DNA from: Lysobacteraceae bacterium 2PB | GTDB lineage: Bacteria; Pseudomonadota; Gammaproteobacteria; Xanthomonadales; Xanthomonadaceae | Direction: 5' to 3' | Length of the DNA: 64,000 nt | NCBI GenBank assembly: GCA_005502915.1 | Contig: SCMT01000012.1 | Location: 1-64,000, forward strand | Notes under the pieces: generated by a model | What the model was told of the DNA's origin: nothing | What the model saw: only the letters and a program-made list of their open reading frames with translations | The model's database searches: none | Part shown: in pieces, positions 47,564 to 54,411 of the stretch | Numbering within the stretch: the first letter of the stretch is position 1 | How the letters are laid out: each line of letters begins with the position of its first letter | Program-made: the position numbers and the translations under genes

Positions 47564-47578
47564 TGGCACGAAGATTGC
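47564..47578 (+). promoter_or_regulatory. Perfect sigma-54 promoter for the second RES gene
   Basis: TGGCACG-AAGA-TTGC, an exact match, with a leader of about 73 bases before the ATG at 47663. Confidence 0.8.
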
Positions 47579-47662
47579 GCCGCATCCGTCGCCGCATCGG
47601 CATGGAGATTCCGTGCATCCGACATCCGCATTCATATTCGCCAAGACTTCCGGAGACCTGTC

Positions 47663-48235
47663 ATGAGTGGACGACACAACCCCGTGGACGATGCGCTGGA
47701 CGCATCGTTTCCCGCCAGCGATCCCCCCTCGCATTCCTCCCCTTCGGCGGCGGTGCCGCTGGATACGACACCGGAGATCCCGGCCACCCTCGCGCTCCGT
47801 CGCATCGTCGATGGCCGGCGCAAGGACGCGTCGCTCGTCGCGATGATCGGCAGAGCGGAAAGCCACTGGGCCTCTCCGGAAACCGGGCTGATCCGCATGG
47901 CGACCTGCGTACCGCTCGCGGTGCTCGACTATCTCGTCGAGCTGGAAGGCCTGACGCCGCACGGGCACTTGCTGGTCACGTTGCGGATCCCCTGCTCGGC
48001 CGTGTCGATGCTCAACGAGTATCCGCTCGGCTGGGATGAACAGCCTGCAGCCAGAGCGGTCCGTGCCGCCGGCGACGCCTGGGCGGCACAGGGACAATGC
48101 CTCGGACTGCAGGTGCCGAGCGTGACCTGCGCCGGCGAAAGCAATGTCCTGCTCAACCCGGCGCATGCGATGGCGTCCTGCATCGACACCTTCACGATGA
48201 GCGCATTCCGCCTCGACCCGCGACTGAGGACGTGA
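47663..48235 (+). CDS. Degenerate RES-domain protein
   Basis: 190 residues; CGGAG nine bases before the ATG. An N-terminal NPVDDALDASFPASDPPS motif, seen on many small proteobacterial proteins, precedes a RES-like domain. The C-terminal half is well kept (AGDAWAAQGQCLGLQVPSVT; SNVLLNPAHAM). The catalytic Arg-Tyr-Glu positions, aligned to the RES gene at 40753, read His (SHWASP), Arg/Met (LIRMAT) and Asp (VLDYLVE). It may therefore be catalytically dead or altered, perhaps an antagonist of the intact RES protein. No Xre antitoxin gene is adjacent. Confidence 0.7.
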   Translation: MSGRHNPVDDALDASFPASDPPSHSSPSAAVPLDTTPEIPATLALRRIVDGRRKDASLVAMIGRAESHWASPETGLIRMATCVPLAVLDYLVELEGLTPHGHLLVTLRIPCSAVSMLNEYPLGWDEQPAARAVRAAGDAWAAQGQCLGLQVPSVTCAGESNVLLNPAHAMASCIDTFTMSAFRLDPRLRT

Positions 48236-48406
48236 GCGATGCATGCGCGATGTCGAAAGCGGTGCGATCGCTTCGAGATCGCGCCGAGGTCACCACACGA
48301 TGCAATCCGTGCACGCATTGCAGAAGATTGCATGGAATTCCCGCATTGCGCAGGAATCGAACCGGCCTTCCCTCGCAGTTCCTGCATCGCTCGCGCGTCC
48401 GGCAGG

Positions 48407-48421
48407 TGGCACGCTAATTGC
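48407..48421 (+). promoter_or_regulatory. Perfect sigma-54 promoter for the KGG-repeat gene
   Basis: TGGCACG-CTAA-TTGC, an exact match, 80 bases before the ATG at 48501. Confidence 0.8.
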
Positions 48422-48500
48422 GGCGTCATGCGATGCGGAACTCATGCGCATCCCATGTGCGCACCTCCGCGACACATCCCCCAAACAGAGAGACATCATC

Positions 48501-48866
48501 ATGGCCAACCAGAATCAGGATCGCAGCAACCAGCAGGGCAAGGACCAGGGTCGCGGTTCGCAGTCGCAGGGCAGCGGGAACGCATCCGGCAACGATCGCC
48601 GCGGTTTCGCCGGCATGGATGAAGAGAAGCAGCGGCAGATCGCCAGCGAAGGTGGACGCGCCGCGCACCAGAGCGGCAATGCCCACGAGTTCGATTCGGA
48701 AGAAGCGCGCGAAGCCGGCCGCAAGGGTGGCCAGGCGAGCGCCCGCAACCGCTCGAACGAGAACGCCAGCGACAGCAAGTCCGGCAGTGCAGGCAACGGC
48801 GGCAGCAATACCGGCAACCGCGACAAGCAGGGCGGATCCGGCAACAGGAGCAGCGGCAACCGCTGA
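48501..48866 (+). CDS. KGG-repeat stress protein (con-10/GsiB type)
   Basis: 121 residues, highly hydrophilic, rich in Gly, Asn, Ser and Gln. Two repeats of the KGG type are seen: RGFAGMDEEKQRQIASEGGR and EEAREAGRKGGQASARNRSN. The flanks are low-complexity. Such proteins are hydrophilin-like and induced by desiccation, osmotic or general stress. It is followed by a clear intrinsic terminator, so it is monocistronic. Confidence 0.9.
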   Translation: MANQNQDRSNQQGKDQGRGSQSQGSGNASGNDRRGFAGMDEEKQRQIASEGGRAAHQSGNAHEFDSEEAREAGRKGGQASARNRSNENASDSKSGSAGNGGSNTGNRDKQGGSGNRSSGNR

Positions 48867-48907
48867 TCCCTGCCCCACCCTGACCAACCGTTCCGCGTCA
48901 CGGCCGG

Positions 48908-48936
48908 AGGCACAGGACCCAGGTCCTGTGCCTTTC
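48908..48936 (+). terminator. Terminator of the KGG-repeat gene
   Basis: AGGCACAGGA and TCCTGTGCCT form a perfect 10-bp stem around a six-base loop, followed by TTTCT. It lies between convergent genes and may work in both directions. Confidence 0.75.
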
Positions 48937-48960
48937 TGCTTGCCGACTTCGCGGCAGGAC

Positions 48961-49341
48961 CTAGCGCTGCGCGCCGATCCCGACCGGGCGTACGTCGACA
49001 TCGCGCACGCCCTCGATGCCGAGCGCGATCTTCTTCGCGGCATCGATTTCCGCCTGCGTCACGGCCGTGCCGCGCAGGATGACGACACCGTTCTTCGTCT
49101 CGACCTCCAGCGCCAGTCCGCGGACATCGGGGTCCGCGAGCAGCGCGGCCTTGACCTTCGCCGTGATCCACGCGTCGCCGGACGGTGTCGTCTGGTCGTG
49201 GCCGGCATCCTGGGTCTCCTGCTTCGGTGGTTCGGATGGCGCGCCCTGTTGCGCGACGGCGTCGCCGGCCAGCATCGCGAACGTCGCCAGACCGGCGATG
49301 GTCAGGATGTCGATTGTTGCGCGCTTGTGCAGAATTTTCAT
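48961..49341 (-). CDS. Secreted single-BON-domain protein
   Basis: 126 residues from the ATG at 49341 (GAGG five bases upstream). A signal peptide (IAGLATFAMLAGDAVAQ) and a Gln/Pro-rich linker precede one BON domain (WITAKVKAALLADPDVRGLA to VRDVDVRPVG), as in OsmY-type periplasmic proteins. It would act in the periplasm under osmotic or envelope stress. It is divergent from the DUF2383-type gene, each with its own sigma-54-like site. Confidence 0.88.
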   Translation of the reverse strand: MKILHKRATIDILTIAGLATFAMLAGDAVAQQGAPSEPPKQETQDAGHDQTTPSGDAWITAKVKAALLADPDVRGLALEVETKNGVVILRGTAVTQAEIDAAKKIALGIEGVRDVDVRPVGIGAQR

Positions 49342-49447
49342 TTGATCCTCTCTTCTTGCCTGTCGGGGGATGGGGTCGAACCTCGCGTTTCCGCGCGTGC
49401 GTTGCGTGCATCCTGCGCGACGCATGCGGGATCGCGCACGAAGTGAT

Positions 49448-49462
49448 GCGAGTTCCGTGCCA
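49448..49462 (-). promoter_or_regulatory. Sigma-54-like promoter (one mismatch) for the BON gene
   Basis: Minus strand TGGCACG-GAAC-TCGC: perfect -24 box and invariant GC at -12, one change in TTGC. About 105 bases before the ATG. Confidence 0.55.
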
Positions 49463-49492
49463 GTGCGCCTTGCGTCCAGGGGCGTTCGCCGC

Positions 49493-49507
49493 TGGCACGA
49501 TCCTTGA
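49493..49507 (+). promoter_or_regulatory. Sigma-54-like promoter (TTGA variant) for the DUF2383-type gene
   Basis: TGGCACG-ATCC-TTGA: perfect -24 box, GA at -12 as in the site at 38315. It lies 96 bases before the ATG at 49603. Confidence 0.55.
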
Positions 49508-49602
49508 TGCATTGCGTGCGACGACAGCCGATCGCCGCAGGGCGAGGGTCCTGCAATCGCGTCGCGATGTCGCCATTCCCCCAGGCTCTCCAGGAGAGAT
49601 TC

Positions 49603-50040
49603 ATGAACGATGCAAGAAAGGTGAGAGAAGTGATCCAGGCCGCGACCGACGGCGTGACGTTCTATTCGCGCGCGCTCGAAAAGGTCGAGGATCCGCATGT
49701 GCGCCGCGTGCTGACCGACATGGCCCAGCACAAGCGCGACCTGATCGTGTCGCTGCGCCAGGCGCTGCGCATCGACGACGCGACGGTGGATCCCGATGGC
49801 ACCTTTTCGGGCGCGATGCGTCGCGCGTATGCGGACCTGCTCGCGATGATGAGCAGCGACGACGACAAGGTGTACGTCGGCCAGCTCGAGGAAACGGAAG
49901 ACAAGCTGCTCGCCAACCTGCGCGAAGCCATCGAGGACGCGGACGACCCGGCGGTCGTCGCGATCCTGCAGTCGCACCTGCCGCGCATCAAGGCATGCCA
50001 CGACGAAATGCGGGCGCTCAAGGCCAGCCTCTCGGCGTAA
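49603..50040 (+). CDS. PA2169/DUF2383-type four-helix-bundle protein
   Basis: 145 residues; CAGGAG before the ATG. All-helical: VIQAATDGVTFYSRALEKVE, MAQHKRDLIVSLRQAL, QLEETEDKLLANLREAIEDA and HLPRIKACHDEMRALK give the ferritin-like Glu/His pattern of the PA2169 family. Metal binding is possible but unproven. It is the last gene of the stress-type block before the integrated element. Confidence 0.82.
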   Translation: MNDARKVREVIQAATDGVTFYSRALEKVEDPHVRRVLTDMAQHKRDLIVSLRQALRIDDATVDPDGTFSGAMRRAYADLLAMMSSDDDKVYVGQLEETEDKLLANLREAIEDADDPAVVAILQSHLPRIKACHDEMRALKASLSA

Positions 50041-50156
50041 GCCGCAGCGCACACGGGGCTGCGGGCGAGGCATCGCCTGCGGTCCTTCGCCCCGCGAACT
50101 CGCATGCCGTCGCGGGGTCATCCCGGGATCAGCCCGAGGTCATCCGATCGCGCAAA

Positions 50157-50191
50157 CGAAAACGGCGCGGACCGTAAAGTCCACGCCGTTC
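50157..50191 (-). terminator. Terminator downstream of the tRNA-Val attachment site
   Basis: Minus strand: AACGGCGTGGA and TCCGCGCCGTT pair around TTTACGG-type loop bases and are followed by TTCG. It lies just beyond the CCA end of the tRNA-Val fragment, as expected for the original tRNA terminator left on the chromosomal side. Confidence 0.65.
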
Positions 50192-50203
50192 AACCACTTA
50201 AAG

Positions 50204-50250
50204 TGGTGGGCGGTACAGGGTTCGAACCTGTGACCCCTACCATGTCAAGG
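50204..50250 (-). other. 3' fragment of tRNA-Val(GAC): attachment site of an integrated element
   Basis: Read on the minus strand the stretch starts at CCTTGACATGG (anticodon GAC), then runs through a T arm CACAGG-TTCGAAC-CCTGT to an acceptor TACCGCCCA and CCA. The 5' half of the tRNA is absent: sequence upstream of the anticodon loop does not pair with the stem. This is the usual footprint of a tyrosine integrase that recombines at a tRNA anticodon loop. The integrase gene starts 129 bases away. The intact tRNA-Val should be at the other end, beyond 64 kb. Confidence 0.85.
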
Positions 50251-50334
50251 CCGGGAAACGGCATCCACAGACATCCAATAACGTCCCAAGCAATTGATTT
50301 TATAGCCACTATCATCCATTGCAATCCAAGAGTG

Positions 50335-50355
50335 TTTTCCGTACTTTTTCCGTAC
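50335..50355. repeat. Direct repeats before the integrase gene
   Basis: TTTTCCGTAC occurs twice, at 50335-50344 and 50346-50355, one base apart and 11 bases in phase, between the attachment site and the integrase start. Helically phased repeats here suggest integrase or excisionase arm sites. Confidence 0.6.
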
Positions 50356-50378
50356 AGACGACACATGGGTCAGGCTGA

Positions 50379-51524
50379 ATGGATCTGGGAACCGTACGAG
50401 ACCGGGACAAACTGAAACCGCAGAGGGAGCCCTACTGGCAGAAGCTCGCCAACGGGCAGCACTTGGGCTACCGCCCCTCCACGTCCGGCAAGGGTGGCAC
50501 CTGGATCGCCCGCCATTACGATCCCGATACCCGGAAGAAGATCATCCACTCCCTCGGCGACTTCGGGCACCTTCCTCCCAGTGAGCGATTCACGGCAGCT
50601 TCGGCTGAGGCTCGCGAATGGCTGGCCCACCTCTCCGGGGGAGGCTCACCGGACCTCTTGACCGTTCGAGAAGCCTGCGAGCGGTACGCAAAGTCCAATC
50701 CAGATGCGGCGAAACGCTTTCCGCGCTACGTCTATGACGACCCCATCGCCAAGGTGAAGCTTCACAAGCTGACAGACAGGCATGTCCGCGAATGGCGCGC
50801 TCGGCTCGAATCCATGCCCGCCCTGGTCAGCCGGAACCATCATGGAGGCATCGTCACGCGCCCCAGGGCAACTGCCACAGTCAATCGCGACATGGTCGCT
50901 TTCCGCGCTGCGTTGAACATGGCCTTGGAGCAAGGCGACGTACTGACAGCGCGCGCATGGAAGAAAGCGCTGGAACCTGCCCAGACGCAATCCCGCAGGC
51001 AGCTCTATCTCGACAAGACCCAACGTCGCGCACTTCTGGATCACTTGCCACCGGATGCCGCCGATTTCTGCCGAGGGCTGTGCCTGCTTCCCTTGCGACC
51101 GGGCGCGCTTGCAGGACTCACCGTCGCCGATTTCGACGCACGCACCTCGTCATTGGTCATTGATCGAGACAAGGCCAACGTCGGCCGGCAGCTTCTGCTC
51201 CCGCAAAGCACCGCCAAATTCTTCGTCCAGAAGGCTGCCGACAAGCCATGGTCTGCGCCCCTGTTCGCACGCGAAAATGGCAAAGCATGGGACAAGGATG
51301 CATGGAAGTTGCCGATCAAGGCAGCAGCCTCCGCAGCGGATCTTCCTGCCGGCACAACCGCATACACCCTTCGACACTCGACCATCACCGATCTCGTCGT
51401 CGATGGACTTGATCTACTGACGGTTGCTCAAGTCTCAGGAACTTCAGTCAAGATGATCGAAAAGCACTACGGCCACCTCCAGAAAAAGCGGGCTGCCGAA
51501 GCGCTATCGAACCTGTTCATTTGA
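50379..51524 (+). CDS. Tyrosine-type site-specific integrase
   Basis: 381 residues. An N-terminal arm-binding domain (WIARHYDPDTRKKIIHSLGD) and a core-binding SAM-like domain (about 95-190) precede the catalytic domain: Arg I in LLPLRPGALAGLTVADF, a Lys in the beta-hairpin (DKANVGRQLLLPQS), Arg II in YTLRHSTITDLV (Tyr replaces the first His of HxxR) and the nucleophile Tyr in IEKHYGHLQ. It inserts and, with a helper, excises the island at tRNA-Val. No excisionase gene is recognised nearby. Confidence 0.93.
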   Translation: MDLGTVRDRDKLKPQREPYWQKLANGQHLGYRPSTSGKGGTWIARHYDPDTRKKIIHSLGDFGHLPPSERFTAASAEAREWLAHLSGGGSPDLLTVREACERYAKSNPDAAKRFPRYVYDDPIAKVKLHKLTDRHVREWRARLESMPALVSRNHHGGIVTRPRATATVNRDMVAFRAALNMALEQGDVLTARAWKKALEPAQTQSRRQLYLDKTQRRALLDHLPPDAADFCRGLCLLPLRPGALAGLTVADFDARTSSLVIDRDKANVGRQLLLPQSTAKFFVQKAADKPWSAPLFARENGKAWDKDAWKLPIKAAASAADLPAGTTAYTLRHSTITDLVVDGLDLLTVAQVSGTSVKMIEKHYGHLQKKRAAEALSNLFI

Positions 51525-52251
51525 ATGGCTCACTTACGACTGCATGTGCAAAACAATGCAGGATATTTTTGCGACAAATATCGGAATATCCTGCACAATC
51601 GACTGAATTAGTATGCCTATATCGATGATTGTTGTTGGAATTACACTTTCTTAATCCGCGCGCCTGCGAGAGTTACGACGAAGAAGCCTTAAGCAGCGGC
51701 GCACCCGGACCAATTCAATCCATGCGCTGAACCGCGCTTGGATGGCGCGACAATTCGGAAACACACTCTAAGCCAGGGAGGCAGTCGTTTCACTCGTCGT
51801 GTCGGCAAGGGAAGCGGCTTGCAGGTCGGCAATCATGCTGATGTAATTCGACTCTTTTCAGACTAGGCGTCGGCAAACGGCGCGACCAAGAAGTCATAAG
51901 GGCTTGCTCTGCCATGGGCATCCGGCATTGCATTCTCGATCGCGCAAGCCGCACGAGAGCGCTACGCGCTACTTGCGGATTGTACTCGCAAGCATCTTCC
52001 TGATGATTGGAGCGCGGGGCGACCCAGCCGCGCTAGCCGTGAGGGCATGCCCGGCTCATTCATTCCCTGCAATCTCCCCCACTGCGCCCATTTTGGGCAG
52101 CGCGGCGCCTCCGATTTCGCTTCACTATCTGCATTGAGAGTAACGTTAACTCTGCGGACTTCGCAGTTCTTGGATAAGCAGGCCTGCTGTTCACCCGATG
52201 CAATCCACCCACGTTGACCTATCGCGTCGAAGTTCAATCGGAGCGTCCACC
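51525..52251. other. Gap after the integrase, without a convincing gene
   Basis: This stretch is less GC-rich than its surroundings. It holds the inverted repeat at 51557-51595 and otherwise only short frames. A 77-codon plus-strand frame at 51904 lacks a good ribosome binding site and family-like sequence and was not accepted. Confidence 0.5.
51557..51595. repeat. 11-bp perfect inverted repeat downstream of the integrase
   Basis: TGCAGGATATT (51557-51567) and AATATCCTGCA (51585-51595) are perfect inverted arms with 17 bases between; the centre contains a nested ATATTT / AAATAT pair. There is no T-run, so it looks more like a protein-binding site than a terminator. Confidence 0.6.
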
Positions 52252-52617
52252 ATGCGTTTATCCGCATTTGTGCCACTAGTCATCATTCTCTTCGGCCCAG
52301 GCGCTTCGCAGGCCAACGACCGTTACGCTTTGCCCCCTCTACCAAGCCGACCAGACAGTTACCTCTGCTCCCAGTACGCACAGGATTACGTCCGTTATCA
52401 GGGAGGGCGTGGTGGTGGAGTGGATGGCGCGGTCGGCGGCGCCGTGCGGGGGGCGATACTCGGGGGGATCGTCGATGGACGCGATGGCGCAAGGCGCGGC
52501 GCACGCGTCGGTGGTGCGGTCGGAGGTGTGCGAGGTGCACGGGAGCAACGACGAGAAAACGATTGGCTTTACCACCGAGCTTACGACGAATGCATGTATT
52601 ACCGCCACCGCTATTGA
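52252..52617 (+). CDS. Secreted glycine-zipper protein
   Basis: 121 residues from the ATG at 52252. A signal peptide (LSAFVPLVIILFGPGASQA) precedes a glycine-zipper segment (GGGVDGAVGGAVRGAILGGI ... ARVGGAVGGVRGA) of the kind that inserts in or spans membranes, then a Tyr/Arg-rich tail (DECMYYRHRY). Probably an envelope protein; the specific role is unknown. It lies 14 bases before the HdeA-like gene. Confidence 0.75.
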   Translation: MRLSAFVPLVIILFGPGASQANDRYALPPLPSRPDSYLCSQYAQDYVRYQGGRGGGVDGAVGGAVRGAILGGIVDGRDGARRGARVGGAVGGVRGAREQRRENDWLYHRAYDECMYYRHRY

Positions 52618-52631
52618 AGAGGAGAAAAGCG

Positions 52632-52961
52632 ATGAACAGTGTTATGACCTTTCTTGTTCTCATGATGATGCCCCCCCCTGCAGCGACCAGTCCAAAAAGC
52701 ATGGATGTCACTCAGACCAACCATACCCGCGATCTCCCTGTTGCGACCCTGACATGTAGGGAGCTTTTGCAGGCGAACGGACAGGAGCGTGACCTTCTGC
52801 TGGCAATGATGCATGGATACATGGCTGGCAAGAGGGGCCTGCAGAGCGTGGATACGGTCGAAATGTCGTTTGTAACCGACATGGTGATCGACCATTGCAT
52901 CCAGGCGCCTTCCGATCGCCTCGTGCACGCGTTCGATGCAACCGAGAAACCCGCGCACTGA
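52632..52961 (+). CDS. HdeA/HdeB-like periplasmic protein
   Basis: 109 residues; GAGGAG eight bases before the ATG. A short signal region (MNSVMTFLVLMMMPPPAATS) is followed by a small helical domain with two cysteines (LTCRELL ... IDHCIQAP) and HGYMAGKRG, the HdeA/HdeB pattern. Those are acid-stress periplasmic chaperones. The pairing with the glycine-zipper gene suggests one envelope-stress unit on the island. Confidence 0.75.
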   Translation: MNSVMTFLVLMMMPPPAATSPKSMDVTQTNHTRDLPVATLTCRELLQANGQERDLLLAMMHGYMAGKRGLQSVDTVEMSFVTDMVIDHCIQAPSDRLVHAFDATEKPAH

Positions 52962-53015
52962 GCGCGGGGCGGCGCTGCGCGGACCAGAATTCAGAATGAA
53001 ACTGGATGGGTTTTC

Positions 53016-53789
53016 ATGACGCTTCCCTTATGGTTTCTGGCCCTGTCGTTCTTCGCGGGCATGCTACTCGCCCACGCGGCGGGCGTCAGATGGCGATTGC
53101 GCACTGGTGACGGCCGGAAATCAACCGGTGACGATGTAGCCACCGCTGCGGTGCTCGGCCTGCTTTCACTCCTGCTGGGCTTCACCTTCTCGCTTTGCAT
53201 GGAACGCTACGAAACTCGTCGCGAGCTTGTCATTGCGGAGAGCAACGCACTCGAATCCGCATGGCTGCGCTCAAGTCTGTTGGCGGCGCGCGACGCAGAG
53301 TGCCTACGCAGCATGCTGCGCGACTACGTAGATCTCCGTGTCGCGTTCGGCACTGCGGCCGACAGTCGGCTGGCCGAAGCGCTGCATGAAAAGTCACGTG
53401 TTCTGCAACTCAAGCTTTGGATGCACGCGGAAAAATCATTGGCAGCAGTGCGTGAAACGCCCCTGAGCCCATTCGTACTTTCCCCCCTCAACACAGCCTT
53501 CGATCTCGCGACAGAGCGCGCGGTTGCGAGGATGGAACATGTTCCGACCCGGATTCTTAGCGTTCTTGCCCTCTACGCCTTGATTGCCGCCGGCATGATC
53601 GGACGCACTACGGGGAAACGCACTCCCGCTACCACCGCCATGTTCGTACTGCTAACGCTCGCCGGGACTCTCATCGTCGACCTGGACCGACCCAGCAATG
53701 GCCCGATCCAGGTTCCGGAAGGTGCGATGAAAAGCCTGCAGGCGTCGTGGAAAACCGTCCCCACCCTCTCATGCGAGGGCGGAATGTAG
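53016..53789 (+). CDS. Bestrophin/DUF4239-like membrane protein
   Basis: 257 residues. Helices at the N-terminus (LWFLALSFFAGMLLAHAAGV and AAVLGLLSLLLGFTFSLCME) precede a helical soluble part (YETRRELVIAESNALESAWL onward), and two C-terminal helices include LYALIAAGMIGRTTG. The arrangement fits the DUF4239/bestrophin-like group. Function unknown; possible ion channel. Convergent with the regulator gene, one base between the two reading frames. Confidence 0.65.
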   Translation: MTLPLWFLALSFFAGMLLAHAAGVRWRLRTGDGRKSTGDDVATAAVLGLLSLLLGFTFSLCMERYETRRELVIAESNALESAWLRSSLLAARDAECLRSMLRDYVDLRVAFGTAADSRLAEALHEKSRVLQLKLWMHAEKSLAAVRETPLSPFVLSPLNTAFDLATERAVARMEHVPTRILSVLALYALIAAGMIGRTTGKRTPATTAMFVLLTLAGTLIVDLDRPSNGPIQVPEGAMKSLQASWKTVPTLSCEGGM

Positions 53790-53790
53790 T

Positions 53791-54339
53791 TCATTTGGTC
53801 TCCGCCTTCCGGCAAGCCTCCGCATGTCCAGCCGCCAACAAGCGATCGAGTTCACGCGAAAGAGTCAGTTGTCGACGCGCTGTCTCCCGGCTGAAGTCCC
53901 GTAACGACGGCTCAACAGATTCGTCCCGCAACACCCAGCCGCCCGCCGTGCGCTGCACATATCCTTGCTCTTCCAGACGCGACAACTTGCGGCGGATGGT
54001 TTCTCGTGGAAGCCGCGAGATCTGCTCCAGATCCCGGAGCCGAATTGGACGCAAGCCCTGTCCTGCAGCAGGCAGCCGGCGACCTGTTCTATCCAGGTGC
54101 GAACTGGGCGAGCTGCCGGGCGGTAACAGGTGCGCCACGTTGAGATGGCAAACCAGCCCCCAGATCACCAACGATTCGAAATCCACACCGAGTTCGCGCG
54201 TACAGCGCAACATGTGGTCGACCAGGTGACGGTTCATCGCGAATGCAATCAGGCTGAACGCATGGTCGAACGCGCGGTCGAATGCTTCGCTGTTCGGGTT
54301 CAGTTCGGGCCGTGTCGTCGATCCATCAGTTCGGTGCAC
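53791..54339 (-). CDS. Winged helix-turn-helix transcriptional regulator
   Basis: 182 residues. The N-terminal half (about 20-75) is helical without a known effector domain. A winged HTH of the Crp/MarR-like kind occupies about 98-140 (IRLRDLEQISRLPRETIRRK LSRLEEQGYV, with the recognition helix RETIRRKLSRL). It lies downstream of the barrel gene on the same strand after a 72-base gap and may control the SDR-barrel cassettes. The ligand is unknown. Confidence 0.7.
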   Translation of the reverse strand: MHRTDGSTTRPELNPNSEAFDRAFDHAFSLIAFAMNRHLVDHMLRCTRELGVDFESLVIWGLVCHLNVAHLLPPGSSPSSHLDRTGRRLPAAGQGLRPIRLRDLEQISRLPRETIRRKLSRLEEQGYVQRTAGGWVLRDESVEPSLRDFSRETARRQLTLSRELDRLLAAGHAEACRKAETK

Positions 54340-54411
54340 GTCTCTTCCCCCCCATGAACCCTTCCGTATTTTTCCCCATAGCGAGGACGAGTGTAAAGCG
54401 CCGCGCCGAGC

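Noticed and set aside
51904-52137. A 77-codon plus-strand frame in the gap after the integrase
   Set aside because: No ribosome binding site, no hydrophobic or family-like pattern, and a composition like non-coding sequence.
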